This document shows positions 34,079 through 46,193 of a stretch of DNA of 64,000 nucleotides, in pieces. The stretch is taken from NCBI GenBank assembly GCA_950097015.1, contig CATNEN010000033.1, positions 1,550,001 through 1,614,000 of the forward strand. The letters run 5' to 3'. The stretch's first letter is position 1. Each line of letters opens with the position of its first letter. This DNA comes from Macrostomum hystrix (taxonomy: Eukaryota > Platyhelminthes > Macrostomidae). A program made the translations under genes and the position numbers. Under the pieces are notes generated by a model. That model was not told where the DNA came from and did no database searches. It saw nothing but the letters and a program-made list of their open reading frames with translations.

Positions 34079-34846
34079 TTGTCACCTGTTAGACAAGGGA
34101 TTGTCACCTGTTAGACAAGGGATTGTCACCTGTTAGACAAGGGATTGTCACCTGTTAGACAAGGGATTGTCACCTGTTAGACAAGGGATTGTCACCTGTT
34201 AGACAAGGGATTGTCACCTGTTAGACAAGGGATTGTCACCTGTTAGACAAGGGATTGTCACCTGTTAGACAAGGGATTGTCACCTGTTAGACAAGGGATT
34301 GCCACCTGTTAGACAAGGGATTGTCACCTGTTAGACAAGGGATTGTCACCTGTTAGACAAGGGATTGTCACCTGTTAGACAAGGGATTGTCACCTGTTAG
34401 ACAAGGGATTGTCACCTGTTAGACAAGGGATTGACACCTGTTAGACAAGGGATTGTCACCTGTTAGACAAAGGGATTGTCACCTGTTAGACAAGGGATTG
34501 TCACCTGTTAGACAAGGGATTGTCACCTGTTAGACAAGGGATTGACACCTGTTAGACAAGGGATTGTCACCTGTTAGACAAGGGATTGTCACCTGTTAGA
34601 CAAAGGGATTGTCACCTGTTAGACAAGGGATTGTCACCTGTTAGACATGGGATTGTCACCTGTTAGACAAGGGATTGTCACCTGTTAGACATGGGATTGT
34701 CACCTGTTAGACAAGGGATTGCCACCTGTTAGACAAGGGATTGTCACCTGTTAGACATGGGATTGTCACCTGTTAGACAAGGGATTGCCACCTGTTAGAC
34801 AAGTGATTGACACCTGTTAGACAAGGGATTGTCACCTGTTAGACAA
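34079..34846. repeat. 22-bp minisatellite, about 35 copies
   Basis: The unit contains GGGATTGTCACCTGTTAGAC plus AA. Variants: GCCACC, GACACC, an extra A (AAAGGG) and CATGGG. It begins about 55 bp after the Gln-rich gene's stop, so it is in the 3' flank or UTR. Confidence 0.96.
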
Positions 34847-36686
34847 GAGGTGGTTACATGCTTGTAAGGTGGCTTGAAAAGTTTTGGACTTGGAATTGTA
34901 GATTTTTTCGACAATTTCTGTAAATATTGAATACTTTTTAATCGTAGATATAATACTGTGAGCTTTGCTGTTCCCCGCGGCAACGAACTTGTCCATTTTT
35001 TTCATTCTTGATTTAACTCATTAAAACCTGTGTGCAGAGCTGGTTTATTGTGGTCTGTCTCTTGAAAACTTGTGCATTAAAAATGTGACGAAAATAAATT
35101 TAGGAAAGCCATAGTCGATACTTGCTACTTGCAGTAAGAGTCGCGCAGACGCATGAACTCGAGAGAATTTCGCTAAAGGTTCTCTCAAATTTTAACCTGA
35201 AATGAACTTAGCGTAGGTACTGCTCACGTACTAGCAAATACATGGCTCTCTCTTTTATAAAAGTGCACCGTGACATTTCCCCGTGAGAAAATCTTGCCGG
35301 AAAGTTCTGTGTACGGGCGTGTTCCCCGGTTGCCATTTTAGACCTCTGGGAAAAAAGCTGAGAAAAATGCGGCTCATTGTGGCCGTCACAGAGCACAATA
35401 TAAAAGTGCAATACAGTTCTTCTGTAAACATTTGTTTTCTGTAGTTGTTGTCTGCCTCTCCCCTCTGCAGTCTCCTATCCTGTCTCCGCTCTTGTCTCTT
35501 CCCCTCATACTTAGATTTGGTGGACTTGAATATTTTCACAGAAGATTGCATTTTTGGCTTGCATTCCCAGCTCATTGACATTGACGTTGAAAAGCTCGCT
35601 CACAAACTCAGATGAGTAGCATATGATATTATTTGCCTCCAGCTGAGCTGTTATTATATCAGTACTATTTCTGTACAAAAAAACAACTTATCTCTTTATA
35701 CACTAGAATTATAAAGGTCTTAAGCGTTTGTCATTGTTCAGCTGTTCACGACAGGTAAAAGCCCCCTCCCATCTTGAGGAGTAACTATCCTACCTGAGTA
35801 GTGCTCCAGTACTGAGTACAGTCATGGAGTGGAGAGATTAGAGAACTGAGTACCACACTAGCTGTGTACTCATTGTCAGAGACATTTTCTTGTAGAAACT
35901 GAAATCTGGTGCGCCAAAATACTGCTAAGTTCAGACGAGAGTTTAGCAGAGCACCTGGCAGCCCGCCAGGGAACTGCCCATTGTGCTGTTCCCAGGCCGT
36001 TCACCAACCGACTTCTCACAGGAAGCGATGGGACGTGGTTGTGAGGATAAAGGAAAAGTGGGAGACTGTGAAGGTTGGATTTTTTTTAGCTCTGCATGCC
36101 TTTTGTCCCATCAGTTGTGTCGATGTGGTTTCCATGGCGACGCTTTGCAAGGGAGCCAGCTCCTCCCTTGTGTGCGCTCTCCCTCCCTCCTCGCTCTCGC
36201 CCGGCTGTCCTCGCGATTGTCCCGCCCAGCCAGCACCCCGCGCAAACTGAGAACAGGGGTGAGTGCAGAGAACTCTAGCCAAAGGTAAGACCGCGTGAGC
36301 TCCACCTGAGCTGGCTTGAGCTCTGCTTCTCTCAGGCTTTCTCAACCGTGAGTGGCCGCCTGACTCACCCACCCCAGTGCCAGCCCCTGCCGTGTGCTCT
36401 GAAGCCTTGCAGAGCATGATGAGTGAGACAGAGAAAGACAGGAGCGAGTGAGGCAGGGAGAAGAAAAGTGAAAAGTACTAAATGAAGAGCCATTGGACTG
36501 GCAGGCTGTGCTGTGCGCTGAAAATTAGGACTTTCGGCTGCTCAGAGCTCCGCGTGTTTACCATTGACAGCGGGTTTCGGGTAAAAGCGGTTTCAATTAT
36601 TAGATTCGCAACGGCAGCGAAAGGCTGAGAAATTGGCCAGCGAAATTGAAAGACTGCAGCAGCAGCAGCAGCAGCAGCAACAGAGC
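34847..36686. other. Intergenic DNA upstream of the HAD-like-motif gene
   Basis: No array longer than a few units and no supported gene. A (CAG)n run at about 36655-36680 precedes the chosen start. That frame is open upstream to a non-ATG codon at 36633, so the run is 5' UTR unless an unseen exon supplies a start. Confidence 0.45.
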
Positions 36687-38524
36687 ATGGCTGTCTGCCT
36701 AGTCAGCGCTAGCGAGTCCTCAAGAAGACGTGGCAGCGTCGGTCGCTGCCACGAGTGCACCAAGGAATTGGACGGCTCCAGCGGTAGCAGCGCCAACGAC
36801 CTGGAAGCTACTGACGTGGTTGAGGAGGCTGAACCGCTGCCCGAGAGCCGGCGCCAGCCGTCACCAAGGCTGCTGTCGCGCAGGCCGTCTGTGACGCAGG
36901 TGCTGCGCCCGCTGCCAACGCTGGGGCGCAAGCTGGTGCTGCACTTCGATGCGCGGAACACCATCTTTGTGGCCGACTTGTTCTCGCGTATCACGGTGGA
37001 GATGGCGTTGAATACCTACATTTCCGGAGTGGTGTGGGGTGAGCGGTCGCTGCTTCAAAGCAAATTTCGCACATTTTTTCACATTTTCGTCTTACACACT
37101 AAAGCTACTCGTACATTGTCTAGAAGCTGTCATAAAATATAACATTCAGTTTGCTCCTAGAAGACTCGCATGTTGACGCAATCACAGCTACGAAGTAGGT
37201 CGAGTTTACTTTAATCTCAAAGCAACACTGAAGTTTCTCTGATTTCCGTCTGTCAGGCGAGGAGCAGGAGGACGGCGGCTGGCACTGCATCAGCGACGCG
37301 CCGTCTCTCTACCCGCCAAGGCCTGGCGTCACGTCGCTCTACAAGCTGTTCGAGCGGGCGATAGTCCGTGTGCCGGAGGACCGTCAGCGGCTGAGGGAGA
37401 CTCTCGGAAACTTCACGGAGCAGCCGCATGGCAAGCGGTTCAGGCGCCTCTTCCAGGAGAAGCTGCATCGTCTGCGTTGGCCGCACGATGCTGTGGACGA
37501 GCGCCTGACGGTGACGGGACACGACGGGTCGGCCTATCACTACCTTCTGCCGTCCTTCCTCAATCTCGTGCAGGCGTTGGAAGCCTCCGGCCGGCCGTTC
37601 TGCGTTGTCATTCGCACCTTCGGCAGGGACGCGCCGCACATCCTCAATGCGCTGGACGTCCTGGCGAAGGGTCAGCATCCGGGATATCCTCGACCGTTGG
37701 ACATGAAAATTAACCTTCAGCCGGAGCGCTTTCAGCGTCTGGGAGCGGACAGCTTCCGCTACGTGCGCAGCGACGGAGTCGAACTGACCCAGGAGAGACA
37801 GGTGTACGATCACTGGAGCTCATCCAATGGCGCAATGGCTGTGGTCGATGATTTCGCCTTCTGGCAGGTGAGAATGCTTGCGGTGGTTCATTGGGGACAG
37901 CTACACACAATGTAGTAATGGATCAACTGAGATACTGAGCACGGGTGGTTAAATATGCCCCGACTTTCTCATCGTCTCATCGTCGAGTACACTCACACTG
38001 TTGCAGGGGAAATTGCATTAATAGGCTCGGATTGCACGACATTAATCGGACACACTAACGCTCAGCCAATTAACCTCCTTGACAAAGACCCATTGTGGAG
38101 GTCCAACAACACAAATATCTTCCCACTTTGGGCCCCAAAAGTCAAGCGTCTATTACCACAAGAGCCTAATAATATTCACCAGAAATTCTCCCGCTGCTTC
38201 ACTCAGGCCAACAACTACAGCAGTTCCGCCTCCAAGCTGCTCTGGTTCGATCCGAGGGACACGGAGCTTCAGCACATCATCTTCGATGACAACATCCGGG
38301 TGTTCGATCCGGACAGCATCGTTCACTTTCGATCCTTCGAGACGGCGAATGACGCTGGCGTGGACTGCCCGCCCGAGCGGCTGCAGAGCCTCGAGGACAG
38401 CCTGTTCGTCACGGCCGACCTGCTTGAGAGCAGCAGCGATGCGAACTACTTCATTGACAAGGTGCTGCAGTGCGAGAGGAACTATGAGAAGCTGTGCGAC
38501 CAGTTGAACGAGCCAGCCGGATAG
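36687..38524 (+). CDS. Uncharacterised protein with HAD-like motifs, three exons, 426 aa
   Basis: Exons 36687-37038, 37257-37867 and 38207-38524 sum to 1281 nt with phases 1 and 0. After about 80 low-complexity residues (Ser/Arg/Glu-rich) comes LVLHFDARNTIFVAD (83-97), then VVWG, LPSFLNL, CVVIRTFG (233-240) and IIFDDNI (345-351). The order hydrophobic-D-x-x-x-T, then a strand ending in Thr, then a DD motif is that of haloacid-dehalogenase-fold proteins: D88 would be the nucleophile, T238 motif II and D348/D349 motif IV. The second acidic residue of the usual DxD is Arg90, so catalysis is doubtful. I recall similar unnamed proteins (LILHFD-x-NKTI) in protists and invertebrates but cannot name the family. 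Start: first in-frame ATG, just after the CAG run. A hAT-type element lies 192 bp downstream. Confidence 0.8.
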
Positions 38525-38716
38525 ACCAGTTTGCAGGAGCAGGGCTTCATTCCGCAATCGGCTTATTTTTTCTTGGAACCATTTTACCAAGCACCTTTGA
38601 CTTGGATTGCATTTGTTTCAGCAAAATGGCATCGGAAGATGTGGTTTGTGCCTGTTTAAACAAAAATGTCAAAAAATTTAAATTTAATTTAGATAGCTCG
38701 AAGAATTCCACTAGAC

Positions 38717-39388
38717 CAGGGGTCGGCAAACTTATTAGCGTGCGGGCCACGGACAGAACCTAAAAGACGACAGCGGGCCGCATCAACTGTAGGAATATGA
38801 GAAATGGGAGAAATGAGACACAGGATAAATGAGACAAGGGAGGGATAAAACAGAAAAAATGAGACAGGGGAGAGATGAGTCAGGCGAGAGATGAGACAGG
38901 GGAGAGATGAGACAGGGGAGAGATGAGACAGGGGAGAGATGAGACAGGGGAGATATAAGACTGGGGAGAGATGAGACAAGGGAGAGATGAGACGGGAGAT
39001 ATGATACAGGGGTGAGATGAGACAGAGAATAGATAAGACAGGGGAGAGACGAGATAGAGAAGGGATAATACAGGGGAGATATGAGACAGGGGCGAGATGA
39101 TACAGGGAAGAGATGACACAGGGAAGAGATAAGACAGGGGAGAAATGAGACAGGGGAGAGACGAGACAAGGAAGAGATGAGACACATGAGAGATGAGACA
39201 CAGGAGAGATGAGTCTCAGGAGAGATGAGACACAGGAGAGATGAGTCTCAGGAGAGATGAGACTCAGGAAAGATGAGACAGGGGAGAGATCAGATACGAT
39301 ACTAATAGGTGTTGGAAGGGGTAAGGGACCGGATTTGGGAGCTTCGAGGGCCGCATCTGGCCCGCGGGCCGGAGTTTGCCGACCCCTG
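38717..39388. mobile_element. Non-autonomous hAT-type DNA transposon, 672 bp
   Basis: Perfect 16-bp terminal inverted repeats (CAGGGGTCGGCAAACT at both ends) are extended by GCGGGCC similarity. They are flanked by a perfect 8-bp target-site duplication, CACTAGAC (38709-38716 and 39389-39396), the size typical of the hAT superfamily. There is no transposase frame. The interior from about 38800 to 39290 is a degenerate 16-bp minisatellite (GAGACAGGGGAGAGAT). Intact ends suggest fairly recent movement. Confidence 0.93.
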
Positions 39389-39396
39389 CACTAGAC

Positions 39397-40746
39397 TGAC
39401 TGATTTCTTCGGGAAATGACACAGCTTGAAGCGGCGTGGTCGCATTGACTCTGAAGCATTAGGTAGTTTAGTCCATCAGCGTCATCTCGGAGCGAGTCAC
39501 TTCAACTCCATTCCATTTGCTTTCTATTTTCCTCTCTCACAAAAACATGAAACTTTTATTGATTTTAGACTTCATTCGATTTGTTATAACTGTTGTCATG
39601 TTGCGATGAAGCTACCCATTTAACAGATGAGAATACCTTAGCTCATGTACACAACACCTCAGGCTCAGCAGTCTGTGATACGCCTACATTAACACTGCTT
39701 TGTTATATCGATCTGTGACTGACCTCCGTTTGAAATCTTCATAACTATAGCGCCCATCTGGCATTGCCGCATTGCTGCTGTCGTGTTTTACTTGCGAGTT
39801 TAGTCAGATTTTAGTTTCAACTGTCGTTTTGTTTTTTTTCTTTAGATAGCACTGCATCTTTACAGCAGAGATAGGAAGGCGCCTGTGTTGTCCGCGCCCA
39901 TAGTCTGCTCATGAGGTAGAAATGCATCTGAGACGCCATTCACGCACACAGAACCCACCTGTGCAATCTCTGTCACCCGCGCCTATATATAAAGTGTCCT
40001 GCCCATTTTTGATGTACCGAGCTCCACCTCAGTGTCTTAAGTGCAGAGCTGACACTTCGCATCGAAGCTGCCGTTTCAAAATTATTCGTTGCTTAATTAC
40101 AGAATAGAATATTTTTTGTCTTGAGAATGCAGACTAAACAATTAGAGCAGTGCCTCGTAGATTTAGGAATGATTAATTCGCACTCTTTTGTGTTGACTGA
40201 TTAACTGAGTACAATCTCAAACGCAAACGCTTCGGTTAGACCGGCAAATCCTTCAGTCCGAATGACAAATTAGACCGAGCAATCGAAACTTTTATCACTA
40301 GAAAAATACTGGCGACAGGCTTAGCCGACAACCTCAAAATGGGGGTCAGAGAGCACTGCTCGCACTGCTCGTACTCGAGTTAATTATCCGAGGTGCAACC
40401 ATATCAATAATTTATCTACCAAAAGCCATTGACTGAGTCACGCCAAGCTGTGCAACCCGTCAAAATGTGCCAATCAGGCAACAAAACATTTCCGTCGGAG
40501 TACCATGCGTTTGAAATCGTTTTAAACAAAAAATATGTAATTTCAATTGTCAAATTTGCCATTTTAAATAATTTACACAAAATTAACACATGAGTTTGCC
40601 AGTTCGGTTGGAAACATTGGCTTTCAAGAGAATATCACAGAGGAATTTCAAGTGAGTCCACTAAATAGCATTAAAACTTAGAGTTCATAGTGACGTCAGC
40701 AGTGAGTTCATGGTTGTATTCAATCAACCTCGCTGGCAAGTTTCTG
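39397..40746. other. Intergenic DNA between convergent genes
   Basis: Unique sequence between the HAD-like-motif gene (+) and the coiled-coil gene (-). A TATATATAAAG stretch at about 39984 looks like a TATA element, but no gene follows it in a supported way. Confidence 0.45.
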
Positions 40747-43700
40747 CTACTGTACTTCAGCGGGCTGCTGAGCCCCCGACTCCGACTGCTGCACCCGCTG
40801 ACCTCGCATCAGAACGTCCATCTGCGACGTCAGGAACGATGTGATCCCCTCCAGATTGCGCCGAATCTCCGAGTCCAGGATCTGCGTCTTCTGAAGGTTC
40901 TCCCTGGAGGAAGTTTGTGCGGGGAATTACTGCTGTCATTACTGTGGGAGAGTGCGCGAGAGTGACTGCAGACCCAGCGGCGTGTGAGGTAGAGTGAGTG
41001 ACTGCAGACCCAGCGGCGTGTGAGGTAGAGTGAGTGACTGCAGACCCAGCAGGGTGTGAGGTAGAGTGAGTGACTGCAGACCCAGCGGCGTGTGAGGTAG
41101 AGTGAGTGACTGCAGACCCAGCGGGGTGTGAGGTAGAGTGAGTGACTGCAGACCCAGCGGCGTGTGAGGTAGAGTGAGTGACTGCAGACCCAGCGGCGTG
41201 TGAGGTAGAGTGAGTGACTGCAGACCCAGCAGCAGCGTGTGAGGTAGAGTGAGTGACTGCAGACCCAGCGGCGTGTGAGGTAGAGTGAGTGACTGCAGAC
41301 CCAGCGGGCGTGTGAGGTAGAGTGAGTGACTGCAGACCCAGCAGCGTGTGAGGTAGAGTGAGTGACTGCAGACCCAGCGGCGTGTGAGGTAGAGTGAGTG
41401 ACTGCAGACCTAGCAGGGTGTGAGGTAGAGTGAGGGACACAAGACAAAGTGGACAGGGAAGGGTGTGAGGTCGAGAAAGAGCCAGGATGCTCTCGCACCT
41501 GCCGCGAGACTGCATATCGTCCATCTGCAGCTCGGTGAGTTGCTGCTTGTATCGCAGGTAGGTCTTGAGGGAGAAGTGAGTTTTCTCCTGCAGCCGCTTG
41601 CCCTGCTTGAGGTCTCGCACAGCCTCCTCGCGGCGCAAGATCTCATTCAGCAGGTCCAGCAGGTCCTCTTTCATGCGGAAGCCTTCGTTCTGTCTCGCCC
41701 GATAATCGCCGGCAAGGCGCCTGTTTTCCTCCAGCGCTGCCCGGTACTCACTCTGAAAAAGGTGGATTGCGTGCGCGTTTTATGCTACTGCTGTGGTTGC
41801 TAGGTAGTAGGATGTACGCGTTTTTTTGTTAAGCCCTGAGGCAAGAAAAAAGTTACATTTTCTGCGAATTCTCTCATTCAACATCGGCGATCCCACCCTG
41901 AAAGACACCCGACACCACTGCAATTCCGGCACCTCGAGACACCTCCAACCACTGCGATTCTTACCCCTAGAGACACCTCCAACCACTGCGATTCTTACCC
42001 CTAGAGACACCTCCTACCACTGTGATTCTTACCCCTAGGGACACCTCCTACCACTGCGATTCTTACCCCTAGGGACACCTCCTACCACTGCAATTCCTAC
42101 CGCTAAAGACCTAGAGACACCTACCACTGCGATTCCTGCACCTTGAGACACCCGCGACCTCAGCTATTTCCGCTCTTAGAGACTTCACTAGAGCCTGGTC
42201 AATACTGACCTCCAACTGCCGCAGGGTCTCACGTCGGTTCTCCTGCAGTCGGCGGTGCTCGTCGGCCCGCGAAGCCATGCGAGCCTGCACGGCGGCCAGC
42301 TGGGCCTTAAGAGTGTCGTCGCTACGCACGGATTTGGATAGCTCGTGAGTCAGCTGCTGCATCTGGTCTCTGTGGGGTTTCAGTGTTACAAGTAAGTTTA
42401 TGCTTTCCCATATGACACGGAATACCCTCGCATTCACGATGTTCTAGGCTCTAGAAGTAGAAAGGCTTTGACCTCGTGATCCGTAGGAAAATGTTGGAAG
42501 GCAATCTTTGCTTAAAAATGCATCGAGGACTAAAAATGCACAACTCACAGAAACAGTTTATAAAAATCTCCCATACACCATATTCTCAAATGCAAACATT
42601 GCGACTATCTGTCGGGGACTCACAATTAAGGAATTTCTTAAGTAAGAACTGACTTTAGCTATCTCTTCAATATATATTTCAGAATTTTGGCCCTTAAATA
42701 TCTTCCCACCGGTTGCAAGTTCAGTGTTCTACTTTTATCGGTTGTTGGCTCGAATTAGATTGGACTTCAACGAGTTAAACAAGATTTCTCTATCCCTCAA
42801 TTGCACTTGATTGGCTGGTTAGGAGTTGGACGAGATTTCTCTACTCCTCCATTGATTTTGATTGGCTAAAAAAATCCAACCCCGTCATCCGGCTCACTCC
42901 AGCAGCCGAATAGCGTCCGTGAACTTTAGCTGCGTCCGCTTAATCATGCCAGTCTGGTCGTAGATGTCGTGAATCTTCTTGTTCATCATATCAATCTGCT
43001 TGTCCAGATCTGCTAGCCGGGTGCAAAGCCGGTCCACCTCCGCCTTCTCGGCTTCGTGCTTCGGCCGCAGCTCGCCAATCCGGGCGTCCAGCCGCGCCTC
43101 TGTCTGGCGCCGCTCCTCCAGCAGGTCGTCCAGCTCGCGTTGTAGGGCATCGGCTACGGCGCACTTCTCGGCTGATTCGGCCCGCAGCTTTGCAACCTTT
43201 TGGCGCATCTGCGAGACCAGGACCTCCATCTTCTCGGCCATCTTTTTTAGCTTGGCCTTCTTCACCTGTTGTTGTTTGGGATGTTCATGAGTGATTGCGC
43301 TTCAAGAAGCCTGCAATATTTCCCTACACAGTCAGTAACTAATAAATGCATGCTTTACACAAGCCAAATCTGCTCACCTTGGCCTCGACCTTGGACTTGC
43401 CCAAGTCCCTGGTGTCCGTCTCGATGCGCACGATCAGCCGCTCGCGGGTGGCGATCTCGTCCTGCACCTGCTTCTGCAGCTGGGCTATGGAGGCCTTGAG
43501 CGAGTCCTCGACAAACATCACCTTCTTCTCTTCGCTCTCCAGCTTCTTGGCCACATTGGAGTGCTCCTGCGCGACCTTGCTGAACTCCTCCAGAATGCGC
43601 AGCATCTCCTCCTGGGTGCGCTCCAGCTCCGCCTCCATCCGGGCCAGGTTCTTCTCGTCGTCCACCTTTTGACGCTCGCTATGTAAAATAAAGAAAATAA

Positions 43701-46193
43701 ATAATTGTCTTAACCTGGGGATATTTGAAGCTACTTGCAGCGTTGACCTACCAGTCCTTCAGGCGGTCCTCCATGTCTTGCAGCTCAGTGGCGTGCTCGT
43801 CCGCTTCCCGACGCAGGAAGATGTACCGGTCCTCACTGTGGTCCACTGCCGCCTGCATCTCTGCCTTCTGAGCCTCCTGATTAGCTTTCTGTTGAGGACG
43901 TTGAGGTGCACGCGGGTTGGATTGCTAACTAACGTAAGTAATAATTGGTCAGCATGTGCACAGAGAGATGAAGAAGCATTTTGGTGCGAGTGGCACACTA
44001 AACGTTCACAGTCAAAGATAGGAGCCGTTGTTACAAAACTCAGCAAGTCTCATTGGCAAGACGTTGAAAGGCACGTACCAGCTTTTCGTGATTGTCCTGA
44101 GTCTGGTAAAGCTCCTCGTCCAGCAGGCGAGTCTGGTGCTCTTCGTATCGCAAAGTCTTTGTCAGCTCGTCAACGCTTTCCTGTAGTTTCTTCTGTCGCT
44201 CGTACGCGGCGGCGTTCTTCACTCGCAGCTCATCGATTCCCTGCTTGTTCTCGCGGTTCTTCTCCTTGGACGTGACAATACGCTCGCACAGATCAACGAA
44301 CTGCTCTTCGCTCTTCTGAACAGCGTCGCGCGCCTTCTGCAGATTGTCGGTGGCCTTGTCCACCTCGGCCTTCATGCGAGCTCGCTCCTGATTGGCCACG
44401 CCGTGCGCGTCCTTGTTCTTCTTTTCCACGCGGTCCAGCTTCTTGCGCGTTTCCTGCACCTCTTTGCGCGTCTGTGGTAAGATGGTGCAATAGAATAATT
44501 ATCAGGCGATCAGTGCGGGCTTCGATCACGTTCCAAGCTTCAAGTTCAAAAAAGCTGAACCAAGACAGCTACCGCTTGTTTAATCGCAAACCCTTATTTT
44601 GCAATCACCTATTAGGCTAATGTAGAAAGAAAACTTGAATAAATAAATAAAATAAAATAAAATAAATAAACTTTGACCTCTGTGAAAGTCATCAACAAGT
44701 CTTACATCATCTCCTTCCTCTTTGATGGTGACAATTTTGCTGAGCTCCAGCTGAAGCTTCTCCCTGACCAGCGGGCTGCAAGTTGGCAAGTTCAAAATCG
44801 GTAAGGGAGTGCCATTCAGTGTTCTATGTTGAAAATCATTTTTATGAGTTAACACCCAACGCTTAGAGTTAAACTTGGCGGCCTAAGCTCTATCCTCCTG
44901 ATCGATGAGCTTGACTTGAGCATCACTCACTCGTGCACCCGAATATAGGCCATCTCCTCTTTAATCTCCTCGTTCATGCGGACACTTTTTGCGTGCCGGC
45001 GTCGACTCTTCTCCAGTGTCTTCCGCTTGCTCTGCACGTGCCAGTTCAGCTCGGCGATGTCCTCGATGCAGGCCTCGTGCTCTGACAATCGGCGGATAAA
45101 TTGTGTCAATTGAAATCTTATTTATCAATTCTTTAAAAATTAATTTATTTATCAATTTCAGATTTTTTCGGTCGCATTGCACTTAATGGAGACTTTTAGC
45201 CCAGTGATTTTAGATTCTAACTTCTAACTGAGACTGCGGGACCTCGATTCTTAGTCCAAGGGAGCCCATTTCTGTGTCCTGTTTGAGCAAGACGTTAAAT
45301 TCCTCAAATATAATTTCAGCACACCCAGCAATAAAACGTTTAATCAGCACTAGCTGAGTTAGAGACTAGGGTGGGTGTGGCGGCCTACTGGAGTGCCGCC
45401 TTATTGCTGCGCCACTGACTGAACATCTGACCCAACTAGGCTCAGTGCCGTTTCTACTCGTATCTCTGTTAAAATGTTGGTTCTACAGCGCTTAAACATC
45501 CTACTGCATCCACGCAGCCGACTCACCCGCCTGTACTGCCACCGGCATTTGCAGCAGCTTCGCCTCGCTGAGCCTATCAATGCGGGAGGCCAACTCGATG
45601 ACTTTTCCCCGCTCCAGACGGATATCTTCCTCAGCCTGCAGTCGATCATTCTCCAGCTTCACCATTAGCTGCATCACTTCCTGAACTACTTCTTCGGCAC
45701 CCAGGTACGGTACGCCAGGATCGTCTTCGTAGTAGACGAAGCTCGGCTGAGGAGGTTGCTGCTGACCGACGCCAACAACCTCCAGCGGAGCCTGTTTTGC
45801 AGACGCTGATGTGCCAGTCGTCGAGGCCAACTTCCCAGTAGCTGGGACACTTTTAGCCGACGTAGCAGACGACTTCACGGTGCCAAGAGACTTCCCGCTG
45901 CGCAGCGCTGGCTGAGAAATCTGCGACGGTGTCCGCTGGGCCATCCAATCTTCAATGGCATTCTGAAGCAGCTCCATATGCGCCTGGGCTTTGTTCACTG
46001 ATGTGTGCGTGACGCTTGTGAACTCCAGGTTGTTGTAGTAGCGCTGGCGTGGCCGATTCGGGAGGGGCCACTCCTCCGGTAGCACTGGGACCAGCGCGCG
46101 GCTCTCGCTGGTGCTACTGGCCTTGTTTTCAATGCCGGCTTTCTCCATGGAGCCAGTGCTAACTACTGAGGCCTCCACTGGGACAAGAGCCAT
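40747..46193 (-). CDS. Coiled-coil protein, ten exons, 885 aa (possibly CCDC178-like)
   Basis: Minus-strand exons 46193-45527, 45081-44931, 44775-44706, 44471-44079, 43888-43752, 43678-43378, 43265-42898, 42369-42210, 41752-41499 and 40903-40747 sum to 2658 nt, and every phase agrees. The first 190 residues are Ser/Ala/Thr-rich with YYNNLEFTSV, SVNKAQAHMELL and a Gln/Pro patch. From about residue 195 almost the whole protein is predicted coiled coil, with heptads rich in Glu, Lys, Arg, Gln and Leu and only a short non-helical tail (GAQQPAEVQ). There is no motor, membrane or enzymatic motif. Length and N-terminal pattern recall CCDC178, but I cannot separate this from other axonemal or centrosomal coiled-coil families. 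The start is the first ATG after AT-rich flank. Introns 8 and 9 contain minisatellites. Confidence 0.85.
40960..41440. repeat. 36-bp minisatellite in coiled-coil gene intron 9, about 12 copies
   Basis: The unit contains GTGAGGTAGAGTGAGTGACT then GCAGACCCAGCGGCGT. One copy has an extra AGC triplet and one an extra G. On the gene's sense strand each unit reads CTGCAGTCACTCACTC. Confidence 0.95.
41925..42150. repeat. 34-bp minisatellite in coiled-coil gene intron 8, about 6 copies
   Basis: The unit contains ACACCTCCTACCACTGCGAT and TCTTACCCCTAGGG, with diverged copies at both edges. Confidence 0.85.
42371..42897. other. Coiled-coil gene intron 7
   Basis: Unique AT-rich intron. A direct repeat of GACGAGATTTCTCTA-like sequence near 42782 and 42832 is the only structure noticed. 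Confidence 0.5.
45366..45450 (+). mobile_element. SINE fragment
   Basis: GGGTGGGTGTGGCGGCC, GACTGAACATCTGACCCAACTAGGC and the intervening order match the body of the SINE at 51474-51790. Head and tail are missing. It lies in intron 1 of the coiled-coil gene, antisense to it. Confidence 0.65.
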
